Shown: positions 1-6,455, counted from the first letter of the stretch. The stretch is DNA of 7,827 bases from Blastocatellia bacterium (GCA_003488005.1 DNND01000103.1:48503-56329), one strand, 5' to 3'. Numbers and translations are program-made. Notes: a model not told the origin generated them from the sequence alone.

Positions 1-302
1 GTTCAGAGTACAACCTTCAGGTTGCTCTTAGGTTGGTAAGCTTTGATTAAGTTCTTCGACGCGCAGCGTCGATCGAGTTTAGCCCGGCCTTTCAAGGCCG
101 GGAAAAGTCAACGAGTTGGCCGCGTCGCGCAGCGACGCCTGAGCCATTGCTATTTTCGACCGTCGCTACGCGACCGGGAACGAACTTTGAATTCAACCCG
201 GCGTTGAAACGCCGGGCTAAATTCTACTGACGCTACGCGGCGAAGATCTCGATCAGAGCTTCCCTTGGTAATCGGCAAGCTAAAGCCTGGACTCTGAACT
301 TC
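1..302. repeat. REP-like palindromic element split by an insertion (copy 1)
   Basis: The two outer parts (1-39 and 265-302) are halves of one element whose uninterrupted copy lies at 7186-7272. The left half has AGAG (5-8), a CAACCT/AGGTTG hairpin (11-24) and CTCT (25-28). The right half has GCAAGCTAAAGC (275-286) followed by TGGACTCTGAACTTC. Joining the halves after removing 40-271 gives 30 nt between the CTCT and the GACTCT parts, the same length as the intact copy. The ends GTTCAGAGT (1-9) and ACTCTGAAC (291-299) are inverted repeats. The element probably begins before the window. No gene or convincing promoter is visible in 1-323. Confidence 0.7.
40..264. mobile_element. MITE-like giant imperfect palindrome, no transposase
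   Basis: The segment is flanked by 7-nt direct repeats TTGGTAA (33-39 and 265-271), which look like a target-site duplication. It is nearly symmetric about position 149.5: bases 35-108 match the reverse complement of 191-264 at 57 of 74 positions without gaps. The last 34 nt at each end match at 27 of 34. Each arm carries smaller hairpins: 56-72 (7-bp stem, GCA loop), 83-102 and its mirror 197-216 (9-bp stems, 2-nt loops), and 122-138 and its near-mirror 162-174. There is no plausible coding sequence. The exact boundary is ambiguous between 35 and 40 on the left. Calling it mobile is inference from the duplication and the inverted ends; the enzyme that would move it is not in the window. Confidence 0.6.
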
Positions 303-323
303 GGGCCTTTCACGAAAGATTAG

Positions 324-1235
324 ATGGAAGAATTCGCAATAGAACTTAATCCAGCGGTAGTTCAACTCGAGCGTTTGAGTGCGCGCGATCGTGTGGCCGC
401 ATACCTCGAGTTAACCAAGCCGCGCATTACCTTTCTGATTGTGCTCACTGCGGCCGCCGGCTTTGCGCTTGCTTCGCCGGGCCGCGTCGACTACCGAGCG
501 ATGCTGACTGCAATGGTTGGCATCGCTCTTTTGTCTTCGGGCATCGCCACGCTCAATCAGTATATGGAGAAGGATCTCGACGCGCTGATGCGGCGCACCG
601 CAAACCGGCCTTTGCCAACCGGTAAACTTCTTCCCTGGGAAGCGCTTGCGTTTGGCGTCGGTCTAACGGTACTAGCGGAAATTTACCTGATAGTTTTTGT
701 GAACCCGCTGAGCGCGGTATTAGGGTTGACAGTTATTGCCGGCTATTTGTTTGCCTACACGCCGCTCAAGACGAGAACATCTCTTTCAACTTTCGTGGGC
801 GCCTTTCCCGGCGCCGTGCCACCGCTTATCGGTTGGGCCAGCGCGCGCGGAACAATCGGGGTCGAGGCCTGGGTGCTGTTCGCGATTCTCTTTCTTTGGC
901 AGTTTCCGCACTTCCTGGCGATTGCCTGGATGTATCGCGAAGATTACACGCGCGCGGGCATTCTTATGCTGCCGGTCGTTGAGCCCGATGGTCGCGTAAC
1001 GGGCCAACAAATAGTTCTTTATACCGTCATGCTTTTGCCGGTTAGCCTGCTGCCCACATTGCTGGGAACTTCAGGTAAAACTTATTTTGTGGGCGCGATT
1101 ATTTTGGGATTGGTGTTCCTTTACTTCAGTCTGCGGGCTGCGTTTTCAAAATCGCGCCAGGCAGCGCGACAGTTGCTGCTCGCTTCAGTAATTTATCTTC
1201 CGCTCTTATTTATTTTGATGGTTTTGGACCGGTAA
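324..1235 (+). CDS. ctaB: Protoheme IX farnesyltransferase (heme O synthase)
   Basis: This integral membrane prenyltransferase of the UbiA superfamily adds a farnesyl group to heme B to give heme O, the precursor of heme A in the oxidase encoded downstream. The 303 residues match the usual family length of about 290-310. Visible family signatures are LTKPR (30-34), the Asp-rich prenyl-diphosphate/Mg motif around N78-E82-D84-D86 followed by RRTANRPLP (90-98), the loop from Y145 through the PPLIGW segment (166-171), and LWQFPHF (191-197) with Y204, D207 and Y208. E82 stands where many homologues have Asp. Around eight or nine hydrophobic segments are evident. The ATG at 324 has only a weak GAAAG (314-318) upstream, and that lies in a small CTTTC/GAAAG hairpin (307-318). 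The gene ends 140 nt before coxB, with a long inverted repeat in between. Confidence 0.96.
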   Translation: MEEFAIELNPAVVQLERLSARDRVAAYLELTKPRITFLIVLTAAAGFALASPGRVDYRAMLTAMVGIALLSSGIATLNQYMEKDLDALMRRTANRPLPTGKLLPWEALAFGVGLTVLAEIYLIVFVNPLSAVLGLTVIAGYLFAYTPLKTRTSLSTFVGAFPGAVPPLIGWASARGTIGVEAWVLFAILFLWQFPHFLAIAWMYREDYTRAGILMLPVVEPDGRVTGQQIVLYTVMLLPVSLLPTLLGTSGKTYFVGAIILGLVFLYFSLRAAFSKSRQAARQLLLASVIYLPLLFILMVLDR

Positions 1236-1240
1236 CGGTC

Positions 1241-1357
1241 GTAAATCGTGAATCGTAAATCGTAAATGGTTAACGCCGGATTCGAGCTTTCTTGTTGCAC
1301 ATACCGTTTATTGGCTAGGCTTCTTTTACGATTCACGATTTACGATTCACGATTCAC
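1241..1357. repeat. Inverted pair of 7-nt tandem arrays
   Basis: The left array is four units of GTRAATC (1241-1268, last unit ending in G). The right array is four units of GATTYAC (1330-1357), the reverse complement of the left unit. A perfect 20-nt inverted repeat pairs 1244-1263 with 1335-1354 around a 71-nt spacer. The right arm stops six bases before the coxB Shine-Dalgarno AAGGAG (1364-1369), so a transcript spanning ctaB-coxB could form a long hairpin just ahead of the ribosome-binding site. No run of T follows, so it does not look like an intrinsic terminator. No clear promoter is visible in the spacer. Confidence 0.85.
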
Positions 1358-1375
1358 TTCTTGAAGGAGTAACCG

Positions 1376-2221
1376 ATGGGACGAGCTCTTGCGGTTATTA
1401 TCTGGATCCTGACACTGGGTTCAGTAAGTCTCTTTTTCGTTAAGCAATGGTGGTTTCCTACCGCCATTTCTTCCCACGCAGCGGCACTCGACCGGCAATT
1501 CCTGATCACCATCATAGTGGTAGGGATTTCGTTCGTGGCCGCCCAGGCGGCACTGGGTTACATGGTGTGGAAGTATCGCGAACGTCCGATCAGCGACCGG
1601 GCCGTCTACACCCATGGCAGCAATCGTCTCGAAGTAATTTGGACGATTGTGACGGCGGTCATTTTTATCGGACTGGCCGTGATGGGCCAAAGCGTTTGGG
1701 CTTCGCTTCACTTTAATAAAGCGCCGGCGGGCTCTTTCCAGGTTGAAGTGGTAGCGCAGCAGTTCCAATGGAATTTCCACTACTCGGGCAACGACGGCGT
1801 GTTTGGCCGAACCGACCCGAATCTAATTGACGATTCCGCGCTGAACTTCATCGGCCTCGACGAAACCGACCCGAATGCCAAAGACGATCAGACACACAGC
1901 GTGATTGCAATCCCCGTTAACCGGCCGGTGGAATTAATCCTGCGCTCAAAGGACGTGATTCACAATTTCTGGGTGCCGCAACTTCGGTTCAAGCAGGACC
2001 TGGTTCCCGGCATGGCGATTCGAGTTCACTTCACGGCAAATCGAACGGGCAAATATGAACTTGCCTGCGCGGAACTTTGCGGCCAGCTCCACTTTAAAAT
2101 GAAGAGCTATATGCTGGTGCTTCCCGAAGCTGAACATCAGGCGCTGATGTCTTTGCCGCAAGAGCAGTTTCAGAGTCGCATTACGGAATTGTTAGCCAAG
2201 TATCCGTTGCCGACTTATTAG
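1376..2221 (+). CDS. coxB: Cytochrome c oxidase subunit II (CuA subunit)
   Basis: Subunit II accepts electrons from cytochrome c at its binuclear CuA centre on the outer face of the membrane and passes them to heme a of subunit I. The CuA ligands are all present: H196, then C231, E233, C235, H239 and M242 in the pattern CxExCxxxHxxM. The aromatic patch QWNFHY (131-136) is the usual electron-entry region. Hydrophobic segments lie near 4-22, 41-65 and 86-108, so the N-terminus could be a signal-like helix plus two membrane anchors. No lipobox cysteine is seen. No CxxCH motif follows the CuA domain, so this is not a caa3-type fusion; a separate cytochrome c is expected. A strong AAGGAG (1364-1369) six bases upstream fixes the ATG. 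coxA starts 49 nt downstream. Confidence 0.97.
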   Translation: MGRALAVIIWILTLGSVSLFFVKQWWFPTAISSHAAALDRQFLITIIVVGISFVAAQAALGYMVWKYRERPISDRAVYTHGSNRLEVIWTIVTAVIFIGLAVMGQSVWASLHFNKAPAGSFQVEVVAQQFQWNFHYSGNDGVFGRTDPNLIDDSALNFIGLDETDPNAKDDQTHSVIAIPVNRPVELILRSKDVIHNFWVPQLRFKQDLVPGMAIRVHFTANRTGKYELACAELCGQLHFKMKSYMLVLPEAEHQALMSLPQEQFQSRITELLAKYPLPTY

Positions 2222-2270
2222 ACGAAAGAAAACCTTCGACGCTGATTCGTTCCCTACGAGGAGATTAAAG

Positions 2271-4112
2271 ATGTCAGATGAAACGCACGAAGCAGTCCAT
2301 CGTCACGAGGCGCCGACCAGCTTCATTCGTAAGTACATCTTCAGTCTGGACCACAAAGTAATTGGCATCCAGTACATCATCCTGGCGCTGGTCGCGGTGA
2401 TTGTCGGCATGACGATGTCGGTGCTGATGCGCATGAACTTGTCATGGCCCGGCACGAACTGGCCCATCCTGGCGACGCTGTTTCCCGGTGGCGCTCCCGG
2501 CGGCGTCATGAATCCGGAGTTTTATTTGTCGCTGGTCACGATGCACGGAACGATCATGGTGTTCTTTGTGCTGACGACGGCGCCACAGGGTGGCTTTGGC
2601 AACTATTTCCTTCCCATCCAAATCGGCGCGGAAGATATGGCGTTTCCGGTGCTGAACATGCTTTCTTTTTGGGTGACACTCGTAGGCTTCATTGTCATCC
2701 TCGCCGCAATCTTCGCTTCCGGGTCGGCCTCGACAATTGGACCGATTGGAGGTTGGACCGGTTATGCGCCCTTAAGCGCGCTGGGCCAGATAGCCGGACC
2801 AGGGCAGGGAATGGGCATGAACCTTTGGATCATAAGTATCGCAATTTTTTGCGTGGGTTCATTGCTCGGCGCGCTCAACTTCATTACTACACTCCTGAAT
2901 ATGCGTACCAGGGGCATGTCGTTGATGCGCATGCCGCTTACCTGTTGGGCCTGGTTCACAACGGCCGTGCTCGCCTTGCTATCGTTTCCGGTGCTGCTCG
3001 GCGGTGGCATTTTGCTGTTGCTCGATCGTCTGGCCGGAACCAGTTTCTTTATTCCCGGCGGGCTCTACGTCAGCGGCGTTCTGTCAGGAACTAGTCCAAG
3101 CTTTCCCATTCACACCGGTGGTTCGCCGATCTTGTGGCAGCACTTGTTTTGGTTTTTCGGCCATCCGGAAGTTTATATCGCCATCCTGCCCGGCATGGGC
3201 GCCACGTCGCACATCCTTTCGACCTTCGCACGCAAACCGGTCTTTGGTTACCGCGCGATGGTGTTTGCAATCTTCGCGATCGGCCTGCTGGGCTTTTTCG
3301 TTTGGGGACATCACATGTTCATCAGCGGCATGAGTCCCTATTCGGCGATGACTTTTTCAATTCTGACACTCTCGATCGGCGTGCCTTCGGCGGTTAAGAC
3401 TTTCAACTGGCTGGGCACTTTGTGGGGCGCGCGAATTCGCTTCACCACGCCGATGCTTTTTGCGATTGGTTTTGTTTCGCTGTTTGTTGCCGGCGGCATT
3501 ACCGGCCTGGTGCTGGGCCAGACATCACTGGATTTGCCGATGCACGATACTTACTTTGTGCTGGCGCATTTCCATTTGGTGATGGGCGTGGCCTCAATCT
3601 TTGGAATGTTTGCGGCGACTTATTTTTGGTTTCCTAAAATGTTTGGCCGCATGATGAGCGAAACTCTCGGCAAGATTCATTTTTGGATTACGTTCGTCGG
3701 CGTCTACTGCATCTTCGTACCCATGCACGTGATGGGTCTGGTGGGCATGCCGCGTCGGTATTCGCAGTTTACTGAATACACATTCCTGAGCAGGCTGCAT
3801 CCGCTAGTGGTCTTCGTTTCCGTAGTGGCCATCATCACGGTGCTGACGCAGTTCCTGTTTTACTTCAACCTGATCTGGAGCATTTTCAAAGGCAAGAAGG
3901 CCACGGCGAATCCCTGGGACGCCACCACGCTCGAATGGACCACCGCCAGCCCGCCGCCGCATGACAACTTTGCGGGCGTACTGCCGGTTGTTTATCGCGG
4001 TCCTTACGAATTCGCGGTGCCGGGCGCGCCGAATGATTTTGTGATGCAAACTGAACCAGAAACCGAAGCCGAAAGGGTAGGTGGTAATGGCCACAACGGT
4101 CACCGGCACTAA
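2271..4112 (+). CDS. coxA: Cytochrome c oxidase subunit I, A1-type aa3
   Basis: This is the catalytic subunit: it holds heme a and the heme a3-CuB site, reduces O2 to water and pumps protons. Ligands are visible: H92 and H435 for low-spin heme a, H433 for heme a3, and H298, H347 and H348 for CuB, with Y302 in HPEVY positioned for the His-Tyr cross-link. E300 in the HPEVY motif marks the A1 family. D122 (IGAEDMAFP) is the expected D-channel entry and K376 (VPSAVKTFNW) the K-channel lysine, so both proton routes look intact. About twelve membrane helices fit the 613-residue length. The C-terminus (from about 543) is hydrophilic and ends in a His/Gly/Asn-rich tail. GAGGAG (2258-2263) lies seven bases before the ATG. 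The 3' end overlaps the next gene. Confidence 0.98.
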   Translation: MSDETHEAVHRHEAPTSFIRKYIFSLDHKVIGIQYIILALVAVIVGMTMSVLMRMNLSWPGTNWPILATLFPGGAPGGVMNPEFYLSLVTMHGTIMVFFVLTTAPQGGFGNYFLPIQIGAEDMAFPVLNMLSFWVTLVGFIVILAAIFASGSASTIGPIGGWTGYAPLSALGQIAGPGQGMGMNLWIISIAIFCVGSLLGALNFITTLLNMRTRGMSLMRMPLTCWAWFTTAVLALLSFPVLLGGGILLLLDRLAGTSFFIPGGLYVSGVLSGTSPSFPIHTGGSPILWQHLFWFFGHPEVYIAILPGMGATSHILSTFARKPVFGYRAMVFAIFAIGLLGFFVWGHHMFISGMSPYSAMTFSILTLSIGVPSAVKTFNWLGTLWGARIRFTTPMLFAIGFVSLFVAGGITGLVLGQTSLDLPMHDTYFVLAHFHLVMGVASIFGMFAATYFWFPKMFGRMMSETLGKIHFWITFVGVYCIFVPMHVMGLVGMPRRYSQFTEYTFLSRLHPLVVFVSVVAIITVLTQFLFYFNLIWSIFKGKKATANPWDATTLEWTTASPPPHDNFAGVLPVVYRGPYEFAVPGAPNDFVMQTEPETEAERVGGNGHNGHRH

Positions 4113-4779
4113 GCCACTTACTAAAACCGGATTTGGCGGCGGCCCGAAAGGCCGCGGCCCGAACGGCAATGGTTCGCCAAAACGCAACGGGCATCGCGAT
4201 GCGTTTTTCGACGCGCGCTCGGCGGCAAACCGCTACCGCATCGGCATGTGGGTGGCCATGGCGTCGATCCTGATGCTGTTTACCGCGCTCAGCAGTGCCT
4301 ACATCGTGCGGGCCGCGTCCGCTAACGATTGGCAACCGCTGCGCATGCCGCGAGTATTGTTGTTGAGCACGGCGCTGCTCATTGTCAGCAGCATCACGCT
4401 GGAATTCGCGCGCCGCAAACTGAAAAGCGGCGAGCAAAACGCGCACAAAAGTTTGCTGGTTTTGACCACGCTGCTGGGACTTGGTTTTCTTGGCTCGCAA
4501 TTGTTTGCCTGGCAGGAACTGGCGCGACAAGGAATTTACATTTCCTCAAATCCGCACAGTTCGTTCTTCTATCTATTGACGGCAACGCATGGAGCGCATC
4601 TGCTGGGTGGGCTTGCGGGGCTCGGATTTCTGACGTTGCGTTCTCGTGTCAGAACTGACGATGAATTGGCGGCGACGAAGAGTCAGGCACAAACCGACGC
4701 CGTTTCGCTTTACTGGCATTTCATGGATGTCCTTTGGATTTATTTGTTTTTACTGCTTTTCTTTTGGCGGCAGGTGTAG
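4087..4779 (+). CDS. coxC: Cytochrome c oxidase subunit III, first paralogue
   Basis: Subunit III is a membrane subunit that stabilises the oxidase and helps feed protons and oxygen to subunit I. From the ATG at 4087 the protein has 230 residues; an in-frame GTG at 4081 would add two. Either start overlaps coxA by 26-32 nt, so the two are probably translationally coupled. The first 50 residues are Gly/Pro/Asn/Lys-rich and likely disordered. Five membrane segments follow (residues here counted from the GTG): 54-76, 89-108, 125-145, 160-186 and 208-230. Family motifs are FYLLTATHGAHLLGG (163-177) and YWHFMDVLWIYLFLLLFFW (211-229). The five-helix form lacks the first two helices of the seven-helix mitochondrial type. 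The position of the DCCD-reactive Glu of helix III is filled by Ile (MASIL), unlike in the second paralogue. Confidence 0.94.
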   Translation: MATTVTGTKPLTKTGFGGGPKGRGPNGNGSPKRNGHRDAFFDARSAANRYRIGMWVAMASILMLFTALSSAYIVRAASANDWQPLRMPRVLLLSTALLIVSSITLEFARRKLKSGEQNAHKSLLVLTTLLGLGFLGSQLFAWQELARQGIYISSNPHSSFFYLLTATHGAHLLGGLAGLGFLTLRSRVRTDDELAATKSQAQTDAVSLYWHFMDVLWIYLFLLLFFWRQV

Positions 4780-4861
4780 CACAGACTTTGGTAACACAGA
4801 CTTTAGTCTGTGGGACGCTCGATTCAATTCAAATTCAAAGCGCGCAGTCTAAAGTCTGCGC
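4780..4861. repeat. Palindromic repeat cluster between the subunit III genes
   Basis: Three related units lie in 82 nt. CACAGACTTTGGTAA (4780-4794) is directly repeated as the start of a hairpin at 4795-4812 (8-bp CACAGACT/AGTCTGTG stem, TT loop). A second imperfect hairpin at 4842-4861 has a GCGCAG/CTGCGC stem. CAGACTTTAG (4797-4806) is also the exact reverse complement of CTAAAGTCTG (4849-4858), so the region can fold as two local hairpins or one longer stem. No T-run follows. The repeat starts at the base after the first subunit III stop codon and ends six bases before the Shine-Dalgarno of the next gene. Confidence 0.8.
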
Positions 4862-4866
4862 CACTT

Positions 4867-4871
4867 GGAGG
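4867..4871 (+). promoter_or_regulatory. Strong ribosome-binding site fixing a GTG start
   Basis: GGAGG lies six bases upstream of the GTG at 4878. It supports GTG as the start of the second subunit III gene, because there is no in-frame ATG before the conserved N-terminal region. Confidence 0.85.
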
Positions 4872-4877
4872 TGACTG

Positions 4878-5558
4878 GTGAGTACTGAAGCACGCGCAGT
4901 ACATTTTCCCGCAGCCGATTGGGATGGTGGTGTGCACCCCTATCGTGTTGGACATCGCAAGCTGGGAATGTGGTTGTTCATCGTTTCCGACTCGCTGACG
5001 TTTTCCGCGCTGCTGATGGGTTACGCCTATCTGCGCGCCTCAAACGTTTGGCCCACCCCATTTCCTTTTTACCCCAGCATCGTCTTTTCATCGGTCATGA
5101 CATTCTGCCTGTTGTCGTCAAGCCTGACGATGGTGTTTGCGGTTTCTGCGTCGAGCCGGAGAGACCTAGCCGCGGCACGCAAATGGATCCTGGGGACGAT
5201 ATTTTTCGGCGTCGCGTTCCTGGTGCTGCACTTGATTGAGTGGAACCATCTCATCACCGAAGGTCTGCGGCCGTTCAGTCTTCCCGCCCACTGGGTATCG
5301 ACCTTCACCACGACCGATGGAAAATTGCCGTCGCCTTTATTTGGGGCGACATTTTTCACCATCACCGGCTTGCATATGTTTCACGTTGCGACGGGCGCGG
5401 TCTATTTGGGTGTTATTGCCACACGCATTAAGAAATTGAAGCACGAAGACGTCGAAATCAGCGGCCTCTACTGGCACTTTGTAGACTTGGTGTGGATGTT
5501 TGTATTCCCGCTTATTTACATCCTGTCCGTCGACGTTGGCGGACACCTAGGCAAGTAG
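4878..5558 (+). CDS. Cytochrome c oxidase subunit III, second paralogue
   Basis: This is a 226-residue heme-copper oxidase subunit III family protein, distinct from the one encoded just upstream. Five membrane segments are visible near 28-52, 64-90, 103-122, 153-181 and 196-216. Family signatures are LGMWLFIVSDSLTFSALL (29-46), FFTITGLHMFHVATGAVYL (159-177) and GLYWHFVDLVWMFVFPLIYI (196-215). D38 sits where mitochondrial and Paracoccus subunit III have the DCCD-reactive Glu, so this copy keeps an acid there and the first copy does not. A roughly 30-residue extramembrane loop (123-152) has no counterpart of similar length in the first paralogue. Start is GTG with a strong Shine-Dalgarno. Two adjacent subunit III genes occur in several bacterial phyla; whether both sit in one complex cannot be told from sequence. 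Confidence 0.93.
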   Translation: MSTEARAVHFPAADWDGGVHPYRVGHRKLGMWLFIVSDSLTFSALLMGYAYLRASNVWPTPFPFYPSIVFSSVMTFCLLSSSLTMVFAVSASSRRDLAAARKWILGTIFFGVAFLVLHLIEWNHLITEGLRPFSLPAHWVSTFTTTDGKLPSPLFGATFFTITGLHMFHVATGAVYLGVIATRIKKLKHEDVEISGLYWHFVDLVWMFVFPLIYILSVDVGGHLGK

Positions 5559-5602
5559 TTTTTGAAGTGCGGCGGCTCGACGCCGTTTTCTGAATGGTAG
5601 GC

Positions 5603-5608
5603 GGAGGA
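5603..5608 (+). promoter_or_regulatory. Ribosome-binding site deciding the subunit IV start
   Basis: GGAGGA ends seven bases before the ATG at 5616. An in-frame TTG at 5610 is only one base from it and is therefore rejected as the start. Confidence 0.85.
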
Positions 5609-5615
5609 CTTGACG

Positions 5616-5963
5616 ATGAGCGCACATGTTGAAGAAGAGCACTTTGCCGGCAGCAACAAACTCTTTACTTCCATCTGGGTTTGGCTGGTGCTGCTTACGT
5701 TGGTGGAAATCGGGCTTGCCTACAAACCGATGGCTCTCCACCTTATGTTGACGATCCTGCTCGGTCTTTCAATCATCAAGGCCGCTTTAATCGTGGCCTA
5801 CTTTATGCACTTGAAGTTTGAGCGCCTGAGCTTGATTCTAACGATCGTGCCGATGCTGGTAATCTGCATCTGTCTGCTGTTTGTGTTTTTCCCTGACAGC
5901 TTCAGATCCGCCGGATTGCGTTATGAGTTTAAAGAGCAGCCACCAGCCGCCGAGGAACATTGA
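5616..5963 (+). CDS. Cytochrome c oxidase subunit IV (prokaryotic COX4_pro/CtaF type)
   Basis: This is a small accessory membrane subunit of the aa3 oxidase that probably helps assemble or stabilise the CuB site, by analogy with CyoD/CtaF proteins. It has 115 residues and three hydrophobic helices near 17-34, 41-64 and 71-92. The hallmark is KAALIVAYFMHLKFE (55-69), with the conserved Lys before helix 2 and the FMHL motif at its end. The N-terminus is acidic with His residues and the C-terminal tail (93-115) is charged and Pro/Glu-rich. It follows the second subunit III gene after 57 nt, and its TGA stop shares one base with the ATG of the next gene (TGATG), so coupling to the downstream small protein is likely. 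Confidence 0.93.
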   Translation: MSAHVEEEHFAGSNKLFTSIWVWLVLLTLVEIGLAYKPMALHLMLTILLGLSIIKAALIVAYFMHLKFERLSLILTIVPMLVICICLLFVFFPDSFRSAGLRYEFKEQPPAAEEH

Positions 5964-6238
5964 TGCGCGTTAGTTTGCAAAGCTTTTTGTTGCTGAGCCT
6001 GGCGGTGGCGATAATTATGTTGCTCGTCGCCTCGCCGGCTTCGGCGCAGTGTTCGATGTGCCGCGCGGCGCTGGCCGGATCGAACAATGCTTTTTTCATC
6101 AGGAACTTCAACATCGGTGTGCTGGTTTTGTTGGTGCCGCCGGTTACCATGTTCTGCTCAATCTTCGTAGTGCTGAAGCGTTACCATCGTGATGACCAGC
6201 AGTCCGAGTCAGAAGTACAAGAAAAAGAAGAAGAGTAA
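5963..6238 (+). CDS. Small signal-peptide CxxC membrane protein of unknown function
   Basis: I do not recognise a named family. The 91-residue protein has a signal peptide (basic start, hydrophobic 8-22) with a plausible cleavage site after A28 (SPASA/QC). Immediately after it comes C30-S-M-C33. A short periplasmic stretch of about 16 residues follows, then one membrane helix (50-72) and a cytoplasmic tail that turns strongly acidic (DDQQSESEVQEKEEE). The residue before C30 is Gln, so this is not a lipoprotein signal. The CSMC pair would face the periplasm beside the membrane, suited to binding metal or undergoing thiol exchange; this is inference. ATG at 5963 overlaps the subunit IV stop by one base and has GAGGA (5952-5956) six bases upstream. 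A role in oxidase assembly, for example CuA maturation, is possible but unproven. Confidence 0.82.
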   Translation: MRVSLQSFLLLSLAVAIIMLLVASPASAQCSMCRAALAGSNNAFFIRNFNIGVLVLLVPPVTMFCSIFVVLKRYHRDDQQSESEVQEKEEE

Positions 6239-6453
6239 TGCCGGAAGAGAACCTGCTGCGGATCGACGTTGGAAAGCGGACCACGCGCGGACGAGTTTGT
6301 CCGCGCTGCGGCGGCAAGATCATTCCTTCCGACCGCGCTATTTACCAAAGTACGGCTTCGCCCGGCGATGTTTTTCCGATTTGGCAATGCGAGCGATGCG
6401 GCTATGAGGAAATGTCGGAAAAGCCCAAGCCTGCGGGTAAGGTGAAACATTAA
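6238..6453 (+). CDS. Small zinc-ribbon protein, unknown function
   Basis: The 71-residue protein has two CxxC knuckles, CPRCGG (21-26) and CERCGY (51-56), 26 residues apart, a classic zinc-ribbon layout for one Zn ion. There is no signal peptide or membrane helix, so it should be cytoplasmic. The C-terminus (59-71) is Lys/Pro-rich and likely disordered. Its ATG shares one base with the stop of the preceding CSMC gene (TAATG), and the upstream sequence is a purine-rich GAAGAAGAG stretch rather than a clear Shine-Dalgarno, so translation probably depends on coupling. Whether it binds nucleic acid or protein, or acts in metal handling, cannot be told from sequence. It is the last member of the tightly packed run that begins with coxB. 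Confidence 0.82.
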   Translation: MPEENLLRIDVGKRTTRGRVCPRCGGKIIPSDRAIYQSTASPGDVFPIWQCERCGYEEMSEKPKPAGKVKH

Positions 6454-6455
6454 GA

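Noticed and set aside
56..216. Could the series of hairpins be a CRISPR array or a structured RNA?
   Set aside because: Units are not evenly spaced and there are no unique spacers. The mirror symmetry about 149.5 and the flanking direct repeats explain them as one palindromic element.
150..365. Minus-strand open frame of 71 codons across the region before ctaB
   Set aside because: It lies in the palindromic elements and runs into the start of ctaB; the open frame follows from the repeats and the translation has no protein-like pattern.
555..600. Glu (E82) in place of Asp in the CtaB prenyl-diphosphate motif
   Set aside because: The substitution is conservative, the other motif residues are intact, and as far as I recall Glu also occurs at this site in other bacterial homologues. 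It does not suggest loss of activity.
1264..1334. Possible coxB promoter in the spacer (TTGCAC at 1295-1300)
   Set aside because: No acceptable -10 box lies at 16-18 bp spacing, so a promoter cannot be supported from sequence alone.
2444..3094. Plus-strand open frame of 216 codons inside coxA
   Set aside because: It is another frame of a complete, motif-verified coxA. The translation is Arg/His/Ala-rich with no domain pattern.
3886..4530. Minus-strand open frame of 214 codons opposite coxA/coxC
   Set aside because: It is opposite two well-supported genes, with Arg/Gln/Ala-rich low-complexity translation typical of a shadow frame.
5570..5591. CGGCG/CGCCG hairpin followed by TTTTCT after the second subunit III gene
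   Set aside because: The stem is only five base pairs with a short T-run, and the gene order continues directly into subunit IV with a strong ribosome-binding site. It could be a partial terminator, but support is weak.
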